This document shows positions 45,514 to 54,511 of a DNA stretch of 64,000 nucleotides, in pieces. Location: the NCBI GenBank assembly GCA_002708845.1, contig PAPI01000036.1, forward strand, positions 88,409-152,408, in the 5' to 3' direction. The position numbers were made by a program, and so were the translations under genes. The DNA comes from Leeuwenhoekiella sp. (GTDB taxonomy: Bacteria > Bacteroidota > Bacteroidia > Flavobacteriales > Flavobacteriaceae). Numbering within the stretch: position 1 is the first letter of the stretch; each line of letters begins with the position of its first letter. Under the pieces are notes generated by a model. That model made no database searches, was not told the DNA's origin, and was given only the letters and a program-made list of their open reading frames with translations.

Positions 45514-47109
45514 ATGAAATTGAATACCCTGCTGTCTAAAACATTAGGCTCCCTAATGTTTATATTTTTATTGGTTTCTTGTCAGGATGATTTTCAGGAA
45601 GTAGGTAATGGTCTTGTAAATGCTTCCAATTTTACTTCCGAAAGCTCAGAATTAGATGTAGTGGCCTATAACCGGCCGTTTTTTACCGGTACTGGTGTTC
45701 AAACTAATGGGCTATCTGCAGGTGCTTTGGGTGTTTATCAGGATACACTTTTTGGAAACACAACCGCTTCCTACCTCACTCAGGCAGGTTTAAGCGCTTA
45801 CAACCCCAGCTTTGATGAAAACCCAGTGATTGACACGGTAATAGTGGACATCACTTATTTTAGCACCTCTAGCGTTACTGCAGAAAATGTAACTCAATAC
45901 ACTTTAGATTCAGTTTATGGTGATAATCCTATTAAACTTTCCGGATATCGCTCTAGCTATTTCTTAAGTCAAACTGCTCCACCTGATTTTACAGAGAATG
46001 CGGTTTATTATTCAAACGATTTACAGCAATTTTCAGGTATTGAGGGAGACAAAATATTTGAGGTGAATAATCTCATTCCTTCTGATGAAGGCGTGTCAAA
46101 TGTTAATGTAAGTGCTTCAGGCGTTGTTGATACAACTATCGTTAGCCCGCGTATGCGCCTAAAACTTACTGATGATAACACCAAAACCTTTTGGCAACAA
46201 GCACTTTTTGATCAGGAAGGGAGCGATGCTCTGTTCAACGCAAACAGCTTTGCAAATTATTTTAGAGGAATATACATTAAGGCAGAATCTATAGATGGAA
46301 CCGGAAATTATTTTCTCTTTGACAGGGCTAATTCGGGTATTACCATTAAGTATACGTCAGGCCCTGAGGACGATCGAAGCGTATCATCTATTCGGGTAAC
46401 GTTTAGTGGAACTTCGGTAATAGGCTATCAAAACGATTTTAAAACTGAAATTGTAGATGAAGTAAGTACGGTTGATGAGGTTGTAGGAGATGATAACTTA
46501 CTATTAAAAGGCGGTCAGGGCAGTATGGCTGTGATCGAATTGTATGGAGGTCCTGACTCTAATAATGACGGGATATCAGACGCTCTTGAGGCTGATCGGG
46601 AAAAACAGCGCATCATAAGGGAGGCCAATATCGTGTTTTTTGTGAATGATGACTTTGTTCAGGCAACCGCGGGTTCGGAAGTACAACTGGCACCCCGTAT
46701 TTATATTTATAATTTGGAGACTAATCAACGACTTGCAGATTATGATTTTGACGCTGCAATAAGTGGTCAGGGGGCGGTTACTGCTGTAGGAACTTCGCAT
46801 TTAGGCCCGTTAAGTGAAACCGAAAGCGGTGCAAGAAGTTATACCATACGTATAACTGAACACATCAAGGGACTGATGAATTCTGCTAACGAAAACCCGG
46901 CGACCAAATTGGGTATTGTAGTTAGTCAAAATTTGATTTTAACAGGAACCGGAATGATCGAGAACACTACGGCCGAAGATAGACCTAATCGCCTGCCTTT
47001 CACATCGATAATTTCGCAGCAGGGAACGGTTTTATATGGTACCGGGGATAACGTACCTGAGGATAAAAAACCCAAGCTTAGAATTTTCTATTCAGAAATT
47101 TCAAATTAA
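45514..47109 (+). CDS. DUF4270 family lipoprotein
   Basis: A 531-residue lipoprotein with lipobox LVSC (Cys23) followed by acidic residues (QDDF). It has a long beta-rich body, for example NPVIDTVIVDITYFSTSS, FWQQALFDQEGSDALFN and FRGIYIKAES. This pattern matches the DUF4270 proteins of Bacteroidota, whose function is unknown. It lies 11 bases after the GlgA-like gene and 6 bases before glmS, so the three form one operon driven from 44646. Confidence 0.85.
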   Translation: MKLNTLLSKTLGSLMFIFLLVSCQDDFQEVGNGLVNASNFTSESSELDVVAYNRPFFTGTGVQTNGLSAGALGVYQDTLFGNTTASYLTQAGLSAYNPSFDENPVIDTVIVDITYFSTSSVTAENVTQYTLDSVYGDNPIKLSGYRSSYFLSQTAPPDFTENAVYYSNDLQQFSGIEGDKIFEVNNLIPSDEGVSNVNVSASGVVDTTIVSPRMRLKLTDDNTKTFWQQALFDQEGSDALFNANSFANYFRGIYIKAESIDGTGNYFLFDRANSGITIKYTSGPEDDRSVSSIRVTFSGTSVIGYQNDFKTEIVDEVSTVDEVVGDDNLLLKGGQGSMAVIELYGGPDSNNDGISDALEADREKQRIIREANIVFFVNDDFVQATAGSEVQLAPRIYIYNLETNQRLADYDFDAAISGQGAVTAVGTSHLGPLSETESGARSYTIRITEHIKGLMNSANENPATKLGIVVSQNLILTGTGMIENTTAEDRPNRLPFTSIISQQGTVLYGTGDNVPEDKKPKLRIFYSEISN

Positions 47110-47115
47110 GAGTTT

Positions 47116-48966
47116 ATGTGTGGTATCGTAGGTTACATTGGTCACAGGCAGGCATATCCAATAATCTTAAAGGGGCTGCAGCGCCTGGAATATAGAGGTT
47201 ATGATAGTGCTGGTATTGCCATATATGACGGAGAAGATATTTCGCTTTGCAAAACAAAAGGTAAAGTCGAAGATTTAAGAAAAAAGGCAGAGCAGGCCGG
47301 TAATACCGAAGGCACCCTGGGGATAGGCCACACCCGTTGGGCAACCCATGGTGTTCCAAACGATGTTAACTCGCATCCTCATTACTCCAATTCGGGAGAC
47401 CTGGTGATAATTCACAATGGGATCATAGAGAATTACGATGCCATTAAAAAAGAACTTACCAAGCGCGGTTATACGTTTACTTCTGAAACCGATACCGAAG
47501 TTTTAGTTAATCTCATTGAAGACGTTCAGCTTAAACAAAATGTGAAGCTGGGTAAGGCTGTACAAATTGCTCTAAACGAAACGGTGGGTGCTTATGCTAT
47601 CGCTGTTTTTGATAAGAAAAAGCCTAACGAGATTGTGGTTGCCCGTTTGGGTAGTCCGCTTGCGATAGGTATTGGCGAAGGAGAATTTTTTATCGCTTCT
47701 GATGCATCCCCTTTTATTGAGTATACACAAAACGCCCTCTATCTTGAAGATGGTGAGATGGCCATAGTACGCCGTGACCGGGATGTGAAGGTATTCAACA
47801 TTCAGGACGATGCACTCGTGAGCCAGCCCTATATTCAGGAGCTAAAGCTCAATTTAGAGCAGATAGAAAAAGGCGGCTATCCGCATTTTATGCTCAAAGA
47901 AATTTACGAGCAACCTCAGGCTATACGTGATACTTTTAGAGGACGTATGCGTGAGCACAAAGGCATTATTAAAATGGCCGGTGTTGACGATCATATCGAT
48001 AAATTTCTCAACGCAAAACGCCTGGTCATTCTGGCATGCGGTACATCATGGCACGCGGGCCTGGTAGCCGAATATATTATTGAAGAACTGGTGCGCGTTC
48101 CTGTTGAGGTAGAATATGCCTCAGAGTTTAGATACCGAAATCCGGTAATTGATAAAGATGATGTAGTTATCGCAATTTCTCAAAGTGGAGAAACGGCTGA
48201 TACCATGGCTGCAATGAAATTGGCTAAGAAAAACGGAGCATTTGTATTTGGCGTATGTAACGTTGTAGGTTCATCTATATCCAGAGAGGCACACGCCGGG
48301 GCATATACTCATGCCGGTCCTGAAATTGGGGTAGCTTCCACTAAAGCATTCACCACTCAGATTACCGTTCTAACGCTTTTAGGGCTGAAAATTGCCAAAG
48401 CCAAAGGCAAAATTTCTACTTCAGACTTTCATATGCATCTTGAAGAATTGCGTTTGATTCCTGAAAAAGTAGAAGAAGCACTGAAGAATAACGAACACGT
48501 TAAGAAGATTGCTGAAGTTTATAAGGATGCCTCAAACTGCCTTTATCTGGGACGCGGTTTTAACTTCCCGGTTGCTTTAGAAGGTGCTCTTAAGCTTAAA
48601 GAAATTTCTTATATCCACGCAGAGGGCTATCCTGCTGCCGAAATGAAGCATGGTCCGATTGCGCTTATCGATGAGCAAATGCCGGTTATAGTTATAGCTA
48701 CACGCCGCGGCCATTACGATAAAATTGTAAGCAATATTCAGGAGATCAAAAGTCGTAAAGGTAAAATCATTGCCGTTGTGACTAAAGGTGATGTTACGGT
48801 AAAGGAATTGGCCGATCATGTGATTGAAGTGCCCGAAGTGATGGATTCTATGTCACCATTATTAACTACCATACCGCTGCAGTTGCTGTCGTATCATATT
48901 GCGGTAATGCTGGGTAAAAATGTTGATCAGCCGCGTAATTTGGCTAAATCAGTCACTGTAGAGTAA
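47116..48966 (+). CDS. glmS: Glutamine--fructose-6-phosphate aminotransferase (isomerising)
   Basis: Makes glucosamine-6-phosphate, the first step to UDP-GlcNAc for peptidoglycan. It has 616 residues. The N-terminal glutaminase starts MCGIVGYIG with catalytic Cys2 and includes HTRWATHGVPNDVNSHPH. Two SIS sugar-isomerase domains follow (ACGTSWHAGLVAEYIIEEL and YLGRGFNFPVALEGALKLKE), ending in the conserved C-terminus DQPRNLAKSVTVE. The 214-base gap after it contains no gene and carries the atpD promoter. Confidence 0.97.
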   Translation: MCGIVGYIGHRQAYPIILKGLQRLEYRGYDSAGIAIYDGEDISLCKTKGKVEDLRKKAEQAGNTEGTLGIGHTRWATHGVPNDVNSHPHYSNSGDLVIIHNGIIENYDAIKKELTKRGYTFTSETDTEVLVNLIEDVQLKQNVKLGKAVQIALNETVGAYAIAVFDKKKPNEIVVARLGSPLAIGIGEGEFFIASDASPFIEYTQNALYLEDGEMAIVRRDRDVKVFNIQDDALVSQPYIQELKLNLEQIEKGGYPHFMLKEIYEQPQAIRDTFRGRMREHKGIIKMAGVDDHIDKFLNAKRLVILACGTSWHAGLVAEYIIEELVRVPVEVEYASEFRYRNPVIDKDDVVIAISQSGETADTMAAMKLAKKNGAFVFGVCNVVGSSISREAHAGAYTHAGPEIGVASTKAFTTQITVLTLLGLKIAKAKGKISTSDFHMHLEELRLIPEKVEEALKNNEHVKKIAEVYKDASNCLYLGRGFNFPVALEGALKLKEISYIHAEGYPAAEMKHGPIALIDEQMPVIVIATRRGHYDKIVSNIQEIKSRKGKIIAVVTKGDVTVKELADHVIEVPEVMDSMSPLLTTIPLQLLSYHIAVMLGKNVDQPRNLAKSVTVE

Positions 48967-49091
48967 GTACTCTACGTGTTTTGACTATATTCAAAGTCGA
49001 ATTTTAGGACGGTTTAAACGATCCCATTTTCTTCTATAACAGACCTGATTAAATTCACTAAAAGTCTTTTAGGTTTTTAAAGATTAAAAAC

Positions 49092-49099
49092 TATCTTTG
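49092..49099 (+). promoter_or_regulatory. -7 box of atpD
   Basis: TATCTTTG is a perfect TAnnTTTG. It lies 81 bases before the atpD ATG, giving a comparatively long leader of about 75 bases. No clear -33 element. Confidence 0.55.
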
Positions 49100-49174
49100 C
49101 ACGACGAAAAAAAGCAGATTAATTTATACTGATTTTGTTTTTTTCGGCTACATATTTCGCTAAACATTAAATAG

Positions 49175-50689
<1,515 letters not shown>

Positions 50690-50706
50690 AAAGAGATATT
50701 GATTTC

Positions 50707-50767
50707 ATTTCCGCGAAGGCGGAAATCTCATCAGTCATTTTAAATAGTTTTCCGCCTGCGCGGAAAA
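50707..50767. repeat. Inverted pair of ATTTCCGC palindromes between atpD and atpC
   Basis: ATTTCCGCGAAGGCGGAAAT (50707-50726) and TTTTCCGCCTGCGCGGAAAA (50748-50767) are each self-complementary and lie in opposite orientation 21 bases apart. The first is the exact 20-base reverse complement of 60854-60873 inside the ketosynthase gene. They may fold the atpD-atpC transcript. Confidence 0.85.
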
Positions 50768-50783
50768 GATAAATGAACATTTT

Positions 50784-51062
50784 ATGCATTTAGAAATTGT
50801 AAGTCCTGAAGCAACTTTGTATAGCGGTGAAGCCACTTCGGTTACCGTTCCCGGTACAGATGGAGCTTTTCAGCTTTTAGACAATCACGCTCCTATAGTT
50901 TCTCTTTTAAATGAAGGTGTTGTGCGCGTCAAAGGAGCGAAGCTTTCAGATAAAGCAAAAAAATATTTCGCAGGCGGAAAGGAAGCGGATGAAATCACGC
51001 TTTCAATCAAATCTGGAACTGTCGAAATGAAGGATAATAAAGTAATTGTTTTGGCCGATTAA
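50784..51062 (+). CDS. atpC: ATP synthase F1 subunit epsilon, short form
   Basis: A 92-residue central-stalk subunit. The N-terminal beta-sandwich is complete (EIVSPEATLYSGEATSVTVP, DGAFQLLDNHAPIVSLLNEG). The C-terminal helical hairpin that gives E. coli epsilon its inhibitory function is missing, as is common in Bacteroidota. It forms a unit with atpD and is closed by a strong terminator. Confidence 0.92.
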   Translation: MHLEIVSPEATLYSGEATSVTVPGTDGAFQLLDNHAPIVSLLNEGVVRVKGAKLSDKAKKYFAGGKEADEITLSIKSGTVEMKDNKVIVLAD

Positions 51063-51081
51063 AGCTGAAATATTTCAAAAT

Positions 51082-51126
51082 AAAAAAAGCGCTTAATTCT
51101 AATGAACTAAGCGCTTTTTTTATTTT
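51082..51126 (+). terminator. Terminator after atpC
   Basis: AAAAAAAGCGCTTA pairs perfectly with TAAGCGCTTTTTTT (14 bases) around a 12-base loop. Confidence 0.93.
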
Positions 51127-51133
51127 AGACCTT

Positions 51134-51664
51134 ATGGAAGCGAAAGATGTAAAAATAATCAAGCAGTATGATAGGCATTTAATCATAAAGATCATTGCTG
51201 CTCTTTTATTTACCATAGGCTTTGCTCTGGTGTATTTTGCATTTTTAATAAACTTTGAAATGGATATCGATTGGACGAGAGATAAACAGGTAGCCAAATG
51301 GGGAAAGGGTATGTCGGGTTTTCTATTTTTCAGTGTAATTGCCTTTGGATTAGGAATAAATCTTATGAAGCGAAAGCTGATCATTTTTGATCTTTCAAAA
51401 AAGCGATATAAAAGTGAGTTTTACATAGGACCTTTTCATTGGGGTAATTGGTATAGTTTTTCAGATTTAAAACGAATCGGAATATTTAAAAACACAAAAG
51501 ACATTTTTGAGTTAAATATTTGGTTTACCAATAAACGTTACGTTCAATTTGAAAAATTTCACGATTATGAGGATGCCCTGGCAGAAGCGCGTTATGTCGC
51601 GGAAATTCTGGAACTTGAGATACTAGATGCCTCCGATCCCAGAAATCCGGTACTCTTAGAGTAA
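51134..51664 (+). CDS. Hypothetical membrane protein with two transmembrane segments
   Basis: A 176-residue protein with hydrophobic segments at about 20-42 (IIKIIAALLFTIGFALVYFA) and 58-75. The latter is followed by a cytoplasmic-type C-terminal half rich in basic and aromatic residues (FDLSKKRYKSEFYIGPFHW). The arrangement resembles PH-like membrane proteins, but I cannot name a family. It starts only about 8 bases after the atpC terminator, so its promoter must overlap the terminator or atpC, or it depends on read-through. Confidence 0.65.
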   Translation: MEAKDVKIIKQYDRHLIIKIIAALLFTIGFALVYFAFLINFEMDIDWTRDKQVAKWGKGMSGFLFFSVIAFGLGINLMKRKLIIFDLSKKRYKSEFYIGPFHWGNWYSFSDLKRIGIFKNTKDIFELNIWFTNKRYVQFEKFHDYEDALAEARYVAEILELEILDASDPRNPVLLE

Positions 51665-51695
51665 CTGATTTACACGATTATAAAATTGACTCGTA

Positions 51696-53468
51696 CTATT
51701 TTTTTGCCAGCCAGGCATCCCGGGCTTTTACAACTTCTTTTTTAGCTTTTTTATCAATACTAATGGTATAATTAGGATCTGCAGCCAGACGTACGGTAGT
51801 CTCCAATTCATTCCCAAAACGGGTAAATTTGACTTCCAGCATATCATCTATATTCTTTCCGTTAAGCAACTGGTTAAAAGCTTCAATTGAAGTCATTTCA
51901 ATGCCGTCAATAGCTGTAATGACATCTCCTTTGTCAAGCTCGGCTTCGTAAGCCGGACTTCCTTTAAACGTGTTCCTGCTGATTTCCAGACCTGATGCGG
52001 TCTCTTTAAAGGAGGCCCCAAAATAGGGCTTCATAGTATCCTGTTCCAGCTTTAGGCCAACTGAGGCCAGCAGGTTTTCATAATCTGGCATCTTGCTGTC
52101 GTAGATATACTTTTCAAAGAAGTTTTGGGCGAAATCTTTTCCGGCATAATCAGCAAGCGTGGTTTCAATATCAGCAACCGTATAGGAAACTTCAGTTTTA
52201 CCGAAATGCTTCCACATCAATTGCATAAAATCATCCAGATTCAGACCTTTTTCGCGTAAGCTTAAATCTAAAGCAAGACCCAAAACGCTTCCGTAGGAAT
52301 AATACGAGATAAACATATTCTCGCGGTTTACGGGATCAACCGAAGTTGCAGCATCTACAAAAGGCGCCTGATTGCTCATCTCAATAGGATTGAAATACTG
52401 CAGTGCCGGTGAATTCCACACATAATTAAAGGTGCCGTTGAGACTTTTGACGTAGTCTTCAGCGCTAATGATTCCGGCACGTTCTAAGATTAGGTTGGTG
52501 TAATAACTGGTAAATCCTTCGGCAAACCAAAGACTGTTGCTCATATTGGCTTTATCAAAATGAAAAGGCTCTAAATCTGCGGGGCGAATGCGCTCCACAT
52601 TCCAGCTGTGAAAATATTCGTGTGAGACGGTACCGATATTGCCCTTCATTCCGCCATTGGCGAGCGTTTCGGTATCGGTAAGAATGGTGCTGTTGCGGTG
52701 TTCCATCCCATCCCCGGAAACATTGGGCATATAACAGGCGAGAAACGTATAGGTGCCGTAATCGTATTTGGGTAATTCGCCATAAACGGCTTTTTCCTGC
52801 AAGACAATTTCTTTAACCTTATCCCAGTATTCATCAAACTCAGCTTCGGTACCCGGATCGTGCAATATAAACTTTATCGTCTGACCGTCTACGTCAAATT
52901 CGCGCTCTTTGTAGTCGCTTATTTCGGTCGGGCTGTCCATAAAATAGTACAGGTTTGGGGCGTAAAAAGTATTTCCTTCCTCGTATTTGAGTTGGGTGGC
53001 GACCTTCCAACCCAAATCTTTCCGTGCATCAAAAGTTATTTCGATAGGACGTTCCTGTAAGTCTTTAGCATAGATAAAAGTCGCAGGCATATTCAGATGC
53101 GCGTGCGTTTGATCAATCTGAGAATAGGTGCCTCCGCCCCGATTGGCAAAGAGCATGTATTCTATATTTATTGTGCCATCTGTATTGGTGATGATCCAAC
53201 TATACGGGTTGTCTCGTTCTACCTCAAGCGGTTCTCCGGCTCCGTTGGTTGCCTTAAAACCGTAAACGTTTTTGGCAAACTCGTGAATGGCGTAACGACC
53301 CGGCGAGGACCTGCTCATTTCAACGCGTAATGTTTTTGATTTAATATCCGGAAATGTTGCTTTTACTACCGTCTCGTGGTGCACGGCATTATCAAAAGAA
53401 ATTTCATAGGTATTGGTCTGAGCCTGAAGCGAAAGGCTTACAAGTAGGAAAGCAATCCAAAGTTTCAT
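51696..53468 (-). CDS. M61 family metallopeptidase with C-terminal PDZ domain
   Basis: A 590-residue exported zinc peptidase (signal peptide ending near LSLQAQ). An N-terminal beta domain (about 20-195) precedes the thermolysin-like domain. This has the HExxH motif SHEYFHSWNVERIRP and the downstream Glu in LWFAEGFTSYYTNL. A PDZ domain follows at about 480-570 (KGSPAYEAELDKGDVITAIDG). The family is called glycyl aminopeptidase. The gene is followed to the left by the unrelated plus-strand gene ending at 51664. Confidence 0.93.
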   Translation of the reverse strand: MKLWIAFLLVSLSLQAQTNTYEISFDNAVHHETVVKATFPDIKSKTLRVEMSRSSPGRYAIHEFAKNVYGFKATNGAGEPLEVERDNPYSWIITNTDGTINIEYMLFANRGGGTYSQIDQTHAHLNMPATFIYAKDLQERPIEITFDARKDLGWKVATQLKYEEGNTFYAPNLYYFMDSPTEISDYKEREFDVDGQTIKFILHDPGTEAEFDEYWDKVKEIVLQEKAVYGELPKYDYGTYTFLACYMPNVSGDGMEHRNSTILTDTETLANGGMKGNIGTVSHEYFHSWNVERIRPADLEPFHFDKANMSNSLWFAEGFTSYYTNLILERAGIISAEDYVKSLNGTFNYVWNSPALQYFNPIEMSNQAPFVDAATSVDPVNRENMFISYYSYGSVLGLALDLSLREKGLNLDDFMQLMWKHFGKTEVSYTVADIETTLADYAGKDFAQNFFEKYIYDSKMPDYENLLASVGLKLEQDTMKPYFGASFKETASGLEISRNTFKGSPAYEAELDKGDVITAIDGIEMTSIEAFNQLLNGKNIDDMLEVKFTRFGNELETTVRLAADPNYTISIDKKAKKEVVKARDAWLAKK

Positions 53469-53523
53469 AAATAATAAGGTGTTTAAAAAGTAAAGATAAG
53501 GATATCACGCTACTTAAAAATCC

Positions 53524-53757
53524 TTAATTACGTTCCCCTCCGTGGGAGGGGTCAGGGGAGGAAAAGGCTAAAATATCTCCCGGCTGACAGTCTAGTGCCT
53601 TACAAATCGCTTCCAGCGTTGAAAAGCGTACGGCTTTGGCTTTACCTGATTTCAGGATCGAAAGATTGGCTTCGGTAATGCCTACGATTTCCGCCAGCTC
53701 TTTGCTTTTCATATTGCGGTCTGTCAATACCTGATCTAAGTTGATGATGATGGGCAT
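53524..53757 (-). CDS. Small Cro/C1-type HTH regulator (YozG-like), C-terminus encoded by a repeat
   Basis: A 77-residue XRE-type DNA-binding protein. The helix-turn-helix is ELAEIVGITEANLSILKSGK, followed by the conserved RFSTLEAICKALDCQPGDIL that normally ends such proteins. The extra C-terminal residues SSPDPSHGGERN are encoded by a palindromic repeat copy (53533-53561), so the natural end was probably near residue 64. It starts 2 bases after the DUF2975 gene; HTH/DUF2975 pairs are a recurrent arrangement. It is the likely ligand of the palindromic operator at 54399-54415. Confidence 0.85.
   Translation of the reverse strand: MPIIINLDQVLTDRNMKSKELAEIVGITEANLSILKSGKAKAVRFSTLEAICKALDCQPGDILAFSSPDPSHGGERN
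53533..53561. repeat. TCCCCTCC...GGGGAGG repeat inside the HTH regulator gene
   Basis: TTCCCCTCC, a short spacer and GGGTCAGGGGAGG form an interrupted inverted repeat. It matches 54580-54608 in layout and in most positions. It encodes residues 66-75 of the regulator. Confidence 0.8.
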
Positions 53758-53759
53758 AG

Positions 53760-54275
53760 TTAGACGGTTAAATCGTTTTCTTCTTTTAAAGCCAAGGCTT
53801 TTCTAAACGCATCACTGAGTAATAGAAATAGGACCCCCACAATCAGCAGAAACAAGAGCAAATTAAAATTAGACGAACCAAAAGTGATACTGAATCTTCC
53901 CGAGTTTGTTAGTATAGCATTCACGCTAACAAAAAGAAACGAACCCAGGGCGCAAGCGGTAAAAAAGCGTCCGGCTTTGCGTGTGCATAAAACCACTTCT
54001 TTAGAGAACAGCTTTCCCTTTAGCAGCAGTCCAGCGAATTTGCGCAGCTGATAAAATCCGAAGAAGAACAGTAGAAACAATGCGAAAAATGCAAGGGTAA
54101 AGAGCAAGGCTTTCCCTCCAAAACCGCTTTCGGTAAAGGGGATATTTACATTAATGATGCTTTGCTCGGGAAAAATCAGGATGTACAAAATAGTTCCGGG
54201 AAAAAAGACCACAATAGGAATCATCAGAAAGAAAGCCAGGTCAATAAGCAGCTTAAAGAGTTTGTTGAGATTCAT
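53760..54275 (-). CDS. DUF2975 membrane protein
   Basis: A 171-residue protein with four hydrophobic segments (about 10-30, 52-75, 103-122 and 135-155), matching the DUF2975 architecture. A FGFYQLRKFAGLLLKGKLF stretch lies between the second and third helices. In many bacteria it is paired with a YozG-like HTH gene, as here. A 35-residue membrane peptide gene lies 4 bases upstream. The function is unknown. Confidence 0.83.
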   Translation of the reverse strand: MNLNKLFKLLIDLAFFLMIPIVVFFPGTILYILIFPEQSIINVNIPFTESGFGGKALLFTLAFFALFLLFFFGFYQLRKFAGLLLKGKLFSKEVVLCTRKAGRFFTACALGSFLFVSVNAILTNSGRFSITFGSSNFNLLLFLLIVGVLFLLLSDAFRKALALKEENDLTV

Positions 54276-54279
54276 AGCT

Positions 54280-54387
54280 CTAGTGATGAATTACGCCAAT
54301 AACAACCTGATCTGCAATAAAAGCCATGATTGTAAAGAGAATTACAACTGAAGCGGCTACAATAAATAATACATTTTTAGTTTTCAT
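54280..54387 (-). CDS. Small membrane protein, 35 residues, first gene of the DUF2975/HTH operon
   Basis: A short open frame begins MKTKNVLFIVAASVVILFT and ends VIGVIHH. It encodes a basic N-terminus followed by one hydrophobic helix. It starts 29 bases after a perfect -7 box (TATATTTG on the minus strand) and ends 4 bases before the DUF2975 start, exactly where a first operon gene should be. No other frame fills this space. It could be a regulator or a subunit of the DUF2975 protein. Conservation would need to be tested. Confidence 0.6.
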   Translation of the reverse strand: MKTKNVLFIVAASVVILFTIMAFIADQVVIGVIHH

Positions 54388-54398
54388 ACGTTTAAATA

Positions 54399-54443
54399 TT
54401 ATCGTTTTACGATAACAAATATAGTTTAATTATTGAAAAACAA
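54399..54443 (-). promoter_or_regulatory. Promoter and palindromic operator of the small-protein/DUF2975/HTH operon
   Basis: On the minus strand: TTG (54443-54441), a 17-base spacer, and the -7 box TATATTTG (54423-54416). Immediately after it comes the perfect palindrome TTATCGT AAA ACGATAA (54415-54399). The palindrome covers the expected transcription start, an ideal position for repression by the operon's own HTH protein. Confidence 0.65.
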
Positions 54444-54499
54444 TAATTTTTAGTGAAATATTTTTCATTTGCATCTTTCGAAGAGGTCTGGGTAGGATG

Positions 54500-54507
54500 T
54501 ATCTTTG
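54500..54507 (+). promoter_or_regulatory. -7 box directly before bioF
   Basis: TATCTTTG is a perfect match ending 4 bases before the ATG at 54512. A TTTC at 54476-54479 lies 20 bases upstream as a weak -33. The box overlaps the codons that follow the alternative ATG at 54497, which speaks against that start. Confidence 0.5.
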
Positions 54508-54511
54508 TGGG

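Noticed and set aside
54497-54511. Upstream ATG of bioF (MYLCG...)
   Set aside because: The perfect -7 box overlaps these codons, so a transcript from it could not include this start; the ATG at 54512 is preferred. An upstream promoter would reopen the question.
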